This document shows positions 1-6,143 of a stretch of 7,552 bases of DNA, piece by piece. Every line of letters starts with the position of its first letter. Position 1 is the first letter of the stretch. Origin of the DNA: Candidatus Woesearchaeota archaeon (lineage in GTDB: Archaea > Nanobdellota > Nanobdellia > Woesearchaeales > JAGVYJ01); NCBI GenBank assembly GCA_018303315.1, contig JAGVYJ010000030.1, positions 1-7,552 on the forward strand, given 5' to 3'. The translations under genes were made by a program, and so were the position numbers. The notes beneath the pieces were generated by a model. The model saw only the letters and a list, made by a program, of their open reading frames with translations. It was not told where the DNA came from and made no database searches.

Positions 1-2
1 CG

Positions 3-1010
3 TGGTTCCTTTACACTCATATACTGAACCTCTCATTCGCCATGCCGTTCACTCACAGCTTCGGCAATGTGCTCAGCCGCGGCCATGTCTCCATTTTCCA
101 GACACTGCTGCTGATACTCTGGTCGGTGAAGAACGTTTTCCTGTGGGTTTTGCCGCCCTTCTTCCTTTTAGTGGCTTACGCCGTAGCTAAGAGAGCAAGG
201 GCTTACCTCCGGACACGGAAGCTTGAGCTTCAGGACTATCTTGTGCTCAGCGGCATATTCACCTTTTTCCTGTTCACCTTTGTCCAGCAGACAGCATACG
301 GCTTCCCGAAGTATTTCATAGCCATGATGCCTGCCTTCTGCGTCATAGCCGGGCAGGAAGCTGCACAGCTGGTTTCAAGAATAAAGAAGTTTGAGCCTTA
401 CCTGCCTGCCCTGGCACTTATCGTGCTGGCTTTCAATTTCCTTGCTTTGAAGGACCCTTTCCTCGAGCATAACATCTTTTACACACAGTCCATAACCTTC
501 AGCGCAAGCCCCTCGATATACATTTTCTCGAACATAAACAGCCTGATAATTGTCATTTTGCCCCTGCTGCTGGCCCTCACCCTTCTCATGGCGATGAGAA
601 ACAGCAATGCATTATTCCTTTCGCTCGCAATAGTGATGATTGCAATGGCTTTGTCGGTAAACATAATGCAGGCAAAGGCCGGCTATTCAACAACCTATGG
701 CTACGGCCAGCAGGGAATGGAGAAGGCAGCAGGATATGTAAAAGCCCACACTTCAGAGAATGACACCATAATCTCGCGCTCGGACATAGCCTATTACGCA
801 GCCAGGAAATACTACATGTCCTTCCCGGCAAGGCAGGAGTTAATAGATAATTTCTACCCAATAATAAACTCACAGAACGTCACCTATATTGTGACAAGCC
901 CTTCAGAAAAGCTTCCTGACTTTTCAGCCAACTTCACATCAGATGCCGAGTTCGGCCATTTCAAAATTTACAGGAAAATCAGTCGTTCTCCACCCTTGGC
1001 GCAAGGATGA
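3..1010 (+). CDS. Multi-spanning membrane protein, probable GT-C family glycosyltransferase, C-terminal part (5' end outside window)
   Basis: The frame is open from the first bases, so this is the C-terminal 335 residues of a longer protein. I see about six hydrophobic segments (roughly residues 46-64, 79-97, 101-118, 133-148, 178-200 and 203-222). They are followed by a soluble tail of about 110 residues beginning near a YGYGQQGMEKAA stretch. A run of transmembrane helices ending in a small extracytoplasmic domain with a 'K-A-A-x-Y-V-K' helix and 'D-I-A-Y-Y' strand resembles archaeal PMT/ArnT-like glycosyltransferases, which move sugars from lipid carriers on the outer face of the membrane. 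The catalytic N-terminal loop is missing, so the assignment rests on overall pattern. The tail has sequons (NVT, NFT) that could themselves be glycosylated. The last 32 bp overlap the 3' end of the convergent PCNA gene. It could instead be another polytopic membrane protein. Confidence 0.6.
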   Translation, partial: WFLYTHILNLSFAMPFTHSFGNVLSRGHVSIFQTLLLILWSVKNVFLWVLPPFFLLVAYAVAKRARAYLRTRKLELQDYLVLSGIFTFFLFTFVQQTAYGFPKYFIAMMPAFCVIAGQEAAQLVSRIKKFEPYLPALALIVLAFNFLALKDPFLEHNIFYTQSITFSASPSIYIFSNINSLIIVILPLLLALTLLMAMRNSNALFLSLAIVMIAMALSVNIMQAKAGYSTTYGYGQQGMEKAAGYVKAHTSENDTIISRSDIAYYAARKYYMSFPARQELIDNFYPIINSQNVTYIVTSPSEKLPDFSANFTSDAEFGHFKIYRKISRSPPLAQG

Positions 1011-1725
1011 AGCTAAGCATGACCTTGTCGATTGTGTGGTAATCTAATTTGACAGGATAGTCCTTGTTAAACTGTATCTTTACACTCTCGCTGACCTTGC
1101 TTCCCTGAATCATCTTCTTCAGGTATTCCACAGAATACTTGGCCCTGATAGTCCCTTTCTGCTTGCTGGTAACCTTCGTCTTCTTCCCATCCTTGAGCTC
1201 TATGCTGGCATTGCTGAGGTCTCCCTCTGCATCCACCCTGAACGCGCCGCCGTCAGCCACAAAGCTAACGGATTCAGCAACTATGTCAGCATCCTCAATG
1301 GCTTCCGTGAAGGTGGCTGCCTCAGTCTCCACCTGCACCGGAAACTCCAGCTCAGGCACTTTCTGCGCCTTCTCCTCAAGGTCGATTATCGGCAGTGAGA
1401 AGGTCCTCGTTGAGTTTCCCCTCAGCTGAACCTTCAGCTTTGCATCATCCTGCACTTCAATGGACACCATGTCATTGGGCCCTGCCCTCCTGAGAATCTG
1501 CTTGAGGTTGTTGAGGTTAATTGCAAGGTTCTGCTCCTTGTCAACCTTGTATTCGGTAAACGCGCTGCTGAAGAGCTTGAACACCACCATGGCAACGTTG
1601 GCAGGGTCCATGGCCACGAGCTCAATGCCTTCTTTCGTGACCTTGAAATTCGCCTCATTGACCAAATCAGAGATTATTGATACGCTTTCCTTCAGGTATT
1701 TCGGTTCCGCAATTGTCAGCTTCAT
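979..1725 (-). CDS. pcn: DNA polymerase sliding clamp PCNA
   Basis: This 248-residue protein has the normal length of archaeal PCNA. PCNA forms a ring around DNA, tethers replicative polymerases and recruits FEN1, ligase and other PIP-box proteins. Visible signatures are the MDPANV motif at residues 39-44, the interdomain connecting loop beginning LPIIDLEE at 111-118, and the C-terminal LAPRVE at 241-246. The two similar halves expected of the fold are present. I chose the ATG at 1725 because the family start (MKLTIAEPKYL) lies there and a Shine-Dalgarno site sits 8 nt upstream. A longer in-frame ATG at 1770 would fall inside the TATA-proximal sequence and add 15 unrelated residues. The gene has its own promoter directly after the RNase J stop codon. 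Its last 32 bp overlap the convergent membrane-protein gene. Confidence 0.97.
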   Translation of the reverse strand: MKLTIAEPKYLKESVSIISDLVNEANFKVTKEGIELVAMDPANVAMVVFKLFSSAFTEYKVDKEQNLAINLNNLKQILRRAGPNDMVSIEVQDDAKLKVQLRGNSTRTFSLPIIDLEEKAQKVPELEFPVQVETEAATFTEAIEDADIVAESVSFVADGGAFRVDAEGDLSNASIELKDGKKTKVTSKQKGTIRAKYSVEYLKKMIQGSKVSESVKIQFNKDYPVKLDYHTIDKVMLSFILAPRVEND

Positions 1726-1733
1726 CCAGAATA

Positions 1734-1740
1734 CACCCCC
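1734..1740 (-). promoter_or_regulatory. Shine-Dalgarno site of the PCNA gene
   Basis: On the minus strand GGGGGTG lies 8 nt upstream of the ATG at 1725 and is close to the consensus GGAGGTG. It supports the shorter PCNA start. It also shows that this genome uses leadered as well as leaderless messages. Confidence 0.75.
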
Positions 1741-1770
1741 TGTGAAGTGATAAAGGAGAACACGGGGCAT

Positions 1771-1778
1771 TTATATAC
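1771..1778 (-). promoter_or_regulatory. TATA box of the PCNA gene
   Basis: GTATATAA on the minus strand lies about 8 bp after the RNase J stop codon. Counting about 25 bp downstream puts transcription start near 1748, leaving a leader of roughly 23 nt that contains the Shine-Dalgarno site. PCNA is therefore probably transcribed separately from RNase J, although read-through is possible. Confidence 0.75.
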
Positions 1779-1786
1779 TTTGCGAA

Positions 1787-3115
1787 TTAGGCAAGCCTGA
1801 AGCGCTGGCCATCGTTCATGAGGTGGATGTTTTTCTCAGGCAGCAGCCTCATCTCCAATGCCAGGCTTTTGACGCTGCTCCTCTTCTCCAGGTCGCCATG
1901 CGCAGGAACAAGGTTCCTGGGCCTTACAAGGGCAAGGAAGTCCCTTATGTCCTCGCGTGCGGCATGCCCGGAGACGTGCACGTCATGGAAAATCCTTATC
2001 CCTGTCTTCCTGAGCACAGCCTCCAGCGCTTCCCGGTTCTTCCTGTTAGTCTCGGTAGGTATGACCTTGCATGAAAAAATCAGGCTGTCGTTCTCGTTAA
2101 AGGAAAGATTCAGATTTCCCCTTGCTATCTTGTCAAGCACGCTTCCGGGCTCGCCCTGATGCCCTGTCACCACAAGCAGACTTTTTGTTTTCTGAAGTTT
2201 CTGCAGCCGTTTCTCTATCTGCCTCTGATACCTGTCCAGCTTGACATCCTGTCTGAAATCAACAACCTGCACATCCTGGGCTGCAATGACGTATTTTCCA
2301 AGGCTTCTTCCAAGGAAATATATCTTCCTGTTGAGCTCCTTGCCCAGCTCCACAATGCTTTTCAGCCTTGCAATATGTGAAGCAAACGTGGTGACCACTA
2401 CAAGCCCTTTCTCTAGGTTAGCTCCCAGGAGTATGTCCTTGAGCATCTGCTTTGCCGTGGCTTCAGATGGGGTCTTCCCGAGCTTACCGGCATTGGTGGA
2501 ATCCGTGATAAGGCAGGCAACCCCCTTGTCACCGAGCTCCTTCAGCTTCTCGTAATTTGGCTTTTTCCCAAGAGTGGGAAAGTTGTCAAGCTTGAAGTCA
2601 TTGGAGTACATTATCACCCCATATCTTGTGTGGACAGCCACTATCACTGTATGTGGCGTGGAATGCGTGACAGAGACAAACTCTATCCTTATGTCTTTGT
2701 TGAGAGTGTAATGCGAATTTGTTGTAAGCCTTAAAATCTTGTTCTTCAGGCGGATTTTCTCATCCCTGAGTATGGTTTCAAGCACTGCTGCAGTGAATGG
2801 CGTGCAGATGACAGGGCAGTTGAACTTGTTGGCAAGGTAGGGAATTGCCCCTGCATGGTCGAGGTGCGCGTGCGACGGTATTATCAGTCTTACCTTGTCC
2901 ATCCAGTCCTTAATCTTGCTTATGTCAGGCACGGCATTGGACTCCATCAGCAGGTCAGCGCTGACCTTCACCACATCCTCCCTCTCGGTGCTTGCAATGT
3001 AGTTCTCCATGTGCAGGCCCATGTCGAAAATTATGACATCGTCATCTATCTTCACAGCCGTCATGTTCCGGCCTATCTCGTCATACCCGCCCACTGTGCA
3101 TATTTCTATTGTCAT
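1787..3115 (-). CDS. rnj: Archaeal RNase J (metallo-beta-lactamase/beta-CASP 5'-3' exoribonuclease)
   Basis: This 442-residue protein is a metallo-beta-lactamase nuclease with a beta-CASP insert, of the size expected for archaeal RNase J, which lacks the C-terminal domain of bacterial forms. Known members degrade RNA from the 5' end and take part in RNA turnover and maturation. The zinc ligands are visible: D31 after the first strands, SHAHLDHAG at 81-89 (H82, H84, D86, H87), the THSTPH histidine at 151, and D173 in SNDFKLD. Beta-CASP motifs follow: DST at 205-207, TGHQGEP at 317-323, and VSGHA with H384. The terminal PAHG histidine is H406. No motif is missing, so the enzyme should be active. 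Its ATG overlaps the stop of the upstream pyrophosphohydrolase gene (ATGA), implying translational coupling. Confidence 0.95.
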   Translation of the reverse strand: MTIEICTVGGYDEIGRNMTAVKIDDDVIIFDMGLHMENYIASTEREDVVKVSADLLMESNAVPDISKIKDWMDKVRLIIPSHAHLDHAGAIPYLANKFNCPVICTPFTAAVLETILRDEKIRLKNKILRLTTNSHYTLNKDIRIEFVSVTHSTPHTVIVAVHTRYGVIMYSNDFKLDNFPTLGKKPNYEKLKELGDKGVACLITDSTNAGKLGKTPSEATAKQMLKDILLGANLEKGLVVVTTFASHIARLKSIVELGKELNRKIYFLGRSLGKYVIAAQDVQVVDFRQDVKLDRYQRQIEKRLQKLQKTKSLLVVTGHQGEPGSVLDKIARGNLNLSFNENDSLIFSCKVIPTETNRKNREALEAVLRKTGIRIFHDVHVSGHAAREDIRDFLALVRPRNLVPAHGDLEKRSSVKSLALEMRLLPEKNIHLMNDGQRFRLA

Positions 3116-3477
3116 TTCAGCTCTGTGTATTTCCTGTTGACTCCCTTCGAAAGCCCGACAGGGTATTTTTTCTCGTTTATCCTGAGTTTCTCGTTGAATG
3201 CGGTTGTCAGGTCTATGCCTATCTCATCAGACAGCAGGAGCACAGCCATAAGGACATCTGCAACCTCATGGCTTAATTCCTTTTTCTTTTCAGGATTTGC
3301 CAGGATTTCCTTAATCTCTTCATTTGATTTGAACTTGAAGTGCTCCAGCACCTCGCCGACTTCCGTAGCCAGGTCTAAGGCCACATCCTTGGGGTTGTGG
3401 AACTGCTTCCAGTCCCTGTCATTGATGAACTTCAGGAATCTTTTCCTTAATTCAGCTACCGTCGTTTTGTCATCCAT
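3112..3477 (-). CDS. MazG-like nucleotide pyrophosphohydrolase
   Basis: The protein has 121 residues, typical of the single-domain, all-alpha NTP pyrophosphatase group (MazG/dCTP pyrophosphatase-like). These enzymes hydrolyse (d)NTPs to monophosphate plus pyrophosphate and help clear noncanonical nucleotides. The family pattern is complete: an RDWKQFHNPKD segment at 21-31, the metal-binding EVGE at 39-42 (E39, E42), the second acidic pair in HEVADVL at 70-76 (E71, D74), and the KKYPV tail at 103-107. I chose the ATG at 3477. The earlier in-frame ATG at 3510 would make the first codons read through the 3' end of the tRNA gene and adds residues unlike the family. No Shine-Dalgarno site is visible. 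The stop overlaps the RNase J start by ATGA. The preferred substrate cannot be told from sequence. Confidence 0.9.
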   Translation of the reverse strand: MDDKTTVAELRKRFLKFINDRDWKQFHNPKDVALDLATEVGEVLEHFKFKSNEEIKEILANPEKKKELSHEVADVLMAVLLLSDEIGIDLTTAFNEKLRINEKKYPVGLSKGVNRKYTELK

Positions 3478-3507
3478 TTCAGTCAAAATGTAATGCGGGG
3501 GAAGGGA

Positions 3508-3607
3508 CATTCAATGTGACACACTGATTATCTCCTCTGTCAAAAGTTCGTGCCATTTCGCAAAGCTAACATGGCACTCGACTGGAGGCGTAGCAGCCTG
3601 CCACAAA
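3508..3607 (-). other. tRNA-Leu intron 2, noncanonical T-loop position 59/60, 100 nt
   Basis: The intron separates TTCGAA from the last T-loop base. A BHB fits well. The outer helix is the T stem AAGGG/CCCUU. The central four pairs are UUCG with UGAA (one G-U). The two 3-nt bulges are AA|U and UG|U, both cut after the second base. After a U-U mismatch the inner helix is UGUG/CACA. Inside, GTGCCAT and ATGGCAC (plus-strand 3550-3556 and 3571-3577) form a perfect 7-bp stem with a 14-nt loop. A cut one base later (60/61) is sequence-equivalent, but the BHB favours 59/60. Confidence 0.88.
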
Positions 3608-3639
3608 TTCGAACCCTTGAACCCACTAAGGGATCAGAT

Positions 3640-3687
3640 TCCACATCAGTGGGTGGTCATTGGCGTTAGCCTCCCCACTCAAGTTAT
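3640..3687 (-). other. tRNA-Leu intron 1, canonical position 37/38, 48 nt
   Basis: The intron interrupts the anticodon loop between G37 and A38. A relaxed BHB can be drawn with the anticodon stem as outer helix. Loop bases CUCA (32-35) then face UGUG near the intron's 3' end, giving three pairs and one U-U mismatch. An inner stem AGTGGG/CCCACT follows. The cut could slip by one nucleotide because both junctions carry an A. The start of the intron can also pair with the anticodon itself (see findings). Confidence 0.88.
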
Positions 3688-3751
3688 CTTGAGTCTGACG
3701 CATTTGGCCAGGCTTTGCTACCCCCGCATTAACTGAGCAGAACAAGTTAAA

Positions 3752-3761
3752 GGTATTTAAA
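3752..3761 (-). promoter_or_regulatory. TATA box of the tRNA-Leu / mazG-like / rnj unit
   Basis: TTTAAATACC on the minus strand is centred about 30 bp upstream of the tRNA 5' end, the expected archaeal spacing. No separate promoter is evident before the MazG-like gene, so this one may drive the whole unit. Confidence 0.7.
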
Positions 3762-3791
3762 AGTTGTTAAAATCACCTCCGTTCACCATAA

Positions 3792-3800
3792 AATTTATAA
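3792..3800 (+). promoter_or_regulatory. TATA box of the DUF2157 / GDYXXLXY cassette
   Basis: AATTTATAA lies about 28 bp upstream of the ATG at 3825, so transcription should start at or near the start codon and the message be leaderless. No Shine-Dalgarno site precedes the ATG. The box is about 30 bp from the divergent tRNA TATA box, so the two promoters may compete. Confidence 0.7.
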
Positions 3801-3824
3801 GCCTCGTCACTGTTAAAGCAGTTG

Positions 3825-5054
3825 ATGCCTAAGCGCGAGAATTTTCGAAAAGAAGTTACGGGCTGGCAAAAAAAGGGCATTATCTCTTCTTCTCAGGCTC
3901 AGGCTATTCTTGCTGAGTATGGCTTAGCTGAGAAACCTGCCAAGGTGAGTGTGCCCAAATCGGATAAGAAAGAAAACAAACTTATCACAGTAATCTCAAC
4001 CATTGGTGCACTTTTGATCGGCCTCGGAGTGATTCTTTTTGTGGGCTCAAACTGGCAAGTTATCCCGACAATTGCCAAGCTCATTATCCTTTCCGGTGGA
4101 ACTTTCGCCACTTACTTTGCAGGCTGGAAACTGCAATATTCAGGCCATCCAAAGGCAGGACATTCGCTTTTGTTTCTGGGCTCTCTTTTTACCGGAGCCA
4201 CGATATTTTTGGTAGCACAAATATTCAATATCCAGGCAAATATCCACTGGCTTTTACTTCTTTGGTTCATTGCTGTCGCTCCATTAAGCTATGGCTTTAA
4301 CTCCAAACCTACCCTGATTTTGAGTCTACTGATATTTGCAGGCTGGCTTGGCTTTTATATCGGACAAGGTGTTAATTATGACAAAGTGGATGCGTCCTCA
4401 ATACAGATTTTGTTCATGTTCTATGGCTTAACCCTGTTCGGCGTAGGTTATCTTCATGAAAGAACAAAGTTCAACTTTTTTTCACGTGCTTTCCAGGGTT
4501 TCGGCATGTTATTCACATTATCAACTCTGTACGTATTCTTAATTTCTGTTTCAGAATCTTGGAACTCTTATTTTAGAGTCACCAACCAAGGATTGTTCCC
4601 TCCTTTTTGGTTGTTTTATGTGTTTTTTATTACCGCATTAATCAGCGTTTCAGCTTCCGTCTTCTACATGCATCGTGGCAAGGGCAAAATTCATGAAGTA
4701 GCTTGGAATTTATTGGCATTCTTATCTGTTCTTGCCGCTTGGTTTGGCAATCCGTTACTCCCAAATATTGCTTCCACAGGAGCCTATTGGGGTTACGTGA
4801 TAATATTCCATTCAATCTTTTTCGCTTTAGTGCTGCTCACCATATTTTCAGGCTATCACCAAGGAATCTCTTCATATGTGAATATCGGTTTATTGTTCTT
4901 TGTATTATATATCCTTTATCTCTATTTCACGACTTTTGTTAAGTATTTGCCCAAATCTCTTGCATTCATAATTGGCGGCATCATACTTTTAGCGGGTGGG
5001 TGGTTCCTTGAAAATAAGCGAAGGGAAATTATTCAACAGATAGAGCGTAAGTAG
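3825..5054 (+). CDS. DUF2157 family polytopic membrane protein
   Basis: The 409-residue protein has a DUF2157-type N-terminus: a short cytoplasmic helical region (GWQKKGIISSSQAQAILAEYG, residues 13-33, split here as GWQKKGIISS then SQAQAILAEYG), a charged linker to about 52, then about 12 hydrophobic segments spread over 54-394. It ends in a basic tail. The family's function is unknown; it is common in bacteria, often beside DUF4401 or GDYXXLXY proteins, and that partner follows here after 1 nt. I chose the ATG at 3825 over the adjacent TTG at 3822 because the TATA spacing predicts a leaderless start there. Base composition is visibly AT-richer than PCNA, RNase J and the coiled-coil genes, especially in the second half, which suggests transfer. 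The biochemical role cannot be inferred. Confidence 0.85.
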   Translation: MPKRENFRKEVTGWQKKGIISSSQAQAILAEYGLAEKPAKVSVPKSDKKENKLITVISTIGALLIGLGVILFVGSNWQVIPTIAKLIILSGGTFATYFAGWKLQYSGHPKAGHSLLFLGSLFTGATIFLVAQIFNIQANIHWLLLLWFIAVAPLSYGFNSKPTLILSLLIFAGWLGFYIGQGVNYDKVDASSIQILFMFYGLTLFGVGYLHERTKFNFFSRAFQGFGMLFTLSTLYVFLISVSESWNSYFRVTNQGLFPPFWLFYVFFITALISVSASVFYMHRGKGKIHEVAWNLLAFLSVLAAWFGNPLLPNIASTGAYWGYVIIFHSIFFALVLLTIFSGYHQGISSYVNIGLLFFVLYILYLYFTTFVKYLPKSLAFIIGGIILLAGGWFLENKRREIIQQIERK

Positions 5055-5055
5055 T

Positions 5056-5583
5056 ATGTATAAAAAATTCTTGCTAATGATGGCATTTCCTGTTATTGTA
5101 ATATCAGGGTTGCTTGCTTTCAAACTATTTACAGTAGTTACCGGAGAGGACATTGTGCTTGAAACTCGGCCTGTTGATCCAATAGATCTATTTCGAGGAA
5201 GATATGTAGCGCTCAGATACCAAATTTCAGAATTAAATTTAGATGGATATCCTGCCGGCGGTTCTTTTCAATATGGCGACACAATATATGCAACATTATC
5301 GAAAAAGGATGAATACTGGGACATCGATAATATTTTTAACAAAAAGCCTTCTTTAGCCGATAACCAAGTTTGTCTTAGAGGAACAGTCCGTTACTCATAC
5401 GGCTCAACAAGCCCCATAGATTGGGGCATTGAAAGCTTCTTTCTGCCAGAAGATAAAGCAAAAGAAGTTGAAAGCCAGCGATGGGCAGGCAACCTCACAT
5501 CAGCAGTTGTAACCGTAGACCAATTTTGCAATCCTGTTCTGAAATCCCTTATTGTTGGAGGGGAAACAGTTACGATTAACTAA
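5056..5583 (+). CDS. GDYXXLXY-domain membrane-anchored protein
   Basis: The protein has 175 residues with one N-terminal membrane segment at about 5-28, then a mostly beta extracytoplasmic domain. The family signature is present: ETRPVDP at 36-42 leading into FRGRYVALRY at 46-55, where the usual GD-Y is GR-Y, and GIESFFLPE at 124-132. The C-terminal half has the usual beta-strand plus 'GGE' turn. The family has no established function; in bacteria it is paired with DUF2157 or DUF4401 membrane proteins, matching the arrangement here. Only 1 nt separates it from the preceding stop, so the two are surely co-transcribed. It is as AT-rich as its partner. Its last 8 bases overlap the stop end of the convergent coiled-coil gene. 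Two cysteines (C106, C157) in the outer domain could form a disulphide. Confidence 0.85.
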   Translation: MYKKFLLMMAFPVIVISGLLAFKLFTVVTGEDIVLETRPVDPIDLFRGRYVALRYQISELNLDGYPAGGSFQYGDTIYATLSKKDEYWDIDNIFNKKPSLADNQVCLRGTVRYSYGSTSPIDWGIESFFLPEDKAKEVESQRWAGNLTSAVVTVDQFCNPVLKSLIVGGETVTIN

Positions 5584-5929
5584 GCCTGCTTAGCTCATTC
5601 TCGATATCCTTCAGCTGGGTCTCGAGCCTTGCTATCTCATCCACTTTCTTCGGCTTCTCGGGAATCTTTGGCGCTACTTTCCCTTTCGGCATGGGAACAG
5701 GGGCCTTTTTGGCCCTCAGAATCGGGAAGCTTAGCCTAATCTGGGCAAGCTCCTTGTGGAGGCCTGTTATTGCACGCTGAAGCCTTTCCATCTCCTTGTA
5801 TCGCTCTGCCCTGGCCTGCCTGAAACTTTCCTGCTTCTTCAGCAAAAGAATATTCTGCTTCCTCATCTCAAGCAGTTGCCGCCTGAACTGGTTCGGCTCC
5901 TTGAGCAGTACATAAAGTTTGGCGTTCAT
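5576..5929 (-). CDS. Coiled-coil protein of unknown function (third gene of operon)
   Basis: I do not recognise this 117-residue protein. It has a start region KLYVLLKEPNQFRRQLLE (4-21) that looks like a defined motif. A long charged helix to about 66 follows, then the turn SFP at 67-69. A basic proline/lysine-rich linker spans about 73-95, and a second short coiled coil about 97-117. There is no signal peptide or membrane segment, so it is probably cytoplasmic. Its ATG overlaps the stop of the upstream gene (ATGA), so translation is probably coupled. Helix-linker-helix architecture suggests an adaptor or structural role with the two upstream products, but that is inference. Its GC content and codon choice match the core genes rather than the neighbouring AT-rich cassette. 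Confidence 0.8.
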   Translation of the reverse strand: MNAKLYVLLKEPNQFRRQLLEMRKQNILLLKKQESFRQARAERYKEMERLQRAITGLHKELAQIRLSFPILRAKKAPVPMPKGKVAPKIPEKPKKVDEIARLETQLKDIENELSRLS

Positions 5930-6138
5930 TGTGCATTCAGCGAGCTGTCAAGCTGCTCCAGGGTTTGCTGCATGTTCCTCACTTCCTGCTCCCACTCGGC
6001 AACTTCCTTGTCTTCCTGTTCCTTGAGCTCCTTTATCTTCCCAAGAATCGAATTTGCTTCCTCCAGCTGCTTCCTTATGCTGGCCATGGTCTTCTTCACA
6101 ACCTCGATTTTTTCTATCTTGACAAATATCTGGCTCAT
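5926..6138 (-). CDS. Small coiled-coil protein of unknown function (second gene of operon)
   Basis: The protein has 70 residues and is almost wholly helical and charged. Heptad-like hydrophobic spacing runs from about 4 to 66 (I4, V6, I8, I11, V14, then I21, L25, I31, I35, L38, and further leucines near 60-67). It has no signal or membrane segment. I chose the ATG at 6138 because GGTGA lies 5 nt upstream as a Shine-Dalgarno site. A GTG at 6147 is an alternative, adding three residues and overlapping, as GTGA, the stop of the shifted reading frame of the upstream gene. Its stop overlaps the next start by ATGA. A partner-binding coiled coil for one or both neighbouring products is the simplest reading; no family is recognised. 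Confidence 0.8.
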   Translation of the reverse strand: MSQIFVKIEKIEVVKKTMASIRKQLEEANSILGKIKELKEQEDKEVAEWEQEVRNMQQTLEQLDSSLNAQ

Positions 6139-6143
6139 TTTGG

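Larger units (their letters stand above)
3494..3727 (-). tRNA. trnL: tRNA-Leu(CAA) with two introns (37/38 and T-loop)
   Basis: Exons are 3688-3727 (40 nt), 3608-3639 (32 nt) and 3494-3507 (14 nt), giving an 86-nt mature class II tRNA. The acceptor stem GCGGGGG (3721-3727) pairs perfectly with CCCCCGC (3495-3501). The D stem is GCA/TGC with a GG-containing D-loop. The anticodon stem TCAGA/TCTGA encloses the loop CTCAAGA with anticodon CAA at 3689-3691. The long variable arm folds as CCC/GGG. The T stem AAGGG/CCCTT encloses TTCGAAT. The discriminator is A, as expected for archaeal tRNA-Leu, and CCA is not encoded. Without removing the second intron the T stem and acceptor stem cannot form, which is why a simple scan could miss or misplace this gene. 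A TATA box lies about 30 bp upstream. The 3' end is 16 nt from the MazG-like start codon. Confidence 0.94.

Noticed and set aside
586..873. 95-codon open frame on the minus strand
   Set aside because: It is antisense to the membrane-protein gene, with the arginine/leucine/proline-rich look of a shadow frame.
1726..1770. Longer PCNA start at 1770
   Set aside because: It adds 15 residues absent from the family, begins next to the TATA box, and ignores the Shine-Dalgarno site serving 1725.
2855..3493. 212-codon open frame on the plus strand
   Set aside because: It lies antisense to the well-supported RNase J and MazG-like genes and the end of the tRNA; its residues show no family pattern.
3478..3510. 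Eleven-codon N-terminal extension of the MazG-like protein starting at the ATG at 3510
   Set aside because: It would translate the tRNA acceptor and T-stem sequence; the family's conserved region starts after the ATG at 3477.
3508..3687. C/D-box guide RNA inside the tRNA introns
   Set aside because: Intron 1 has a CTGA and a weak ATGA, but no proper C box or kink-turn; intron 2 has neither box.
3494..3727. Broken tRNA or tRNA fragment left by an integration event
   Set aside because: All stems, the discriminator and both BHB sites are intact once two introns are removed, and a promoter is correctly spaced.
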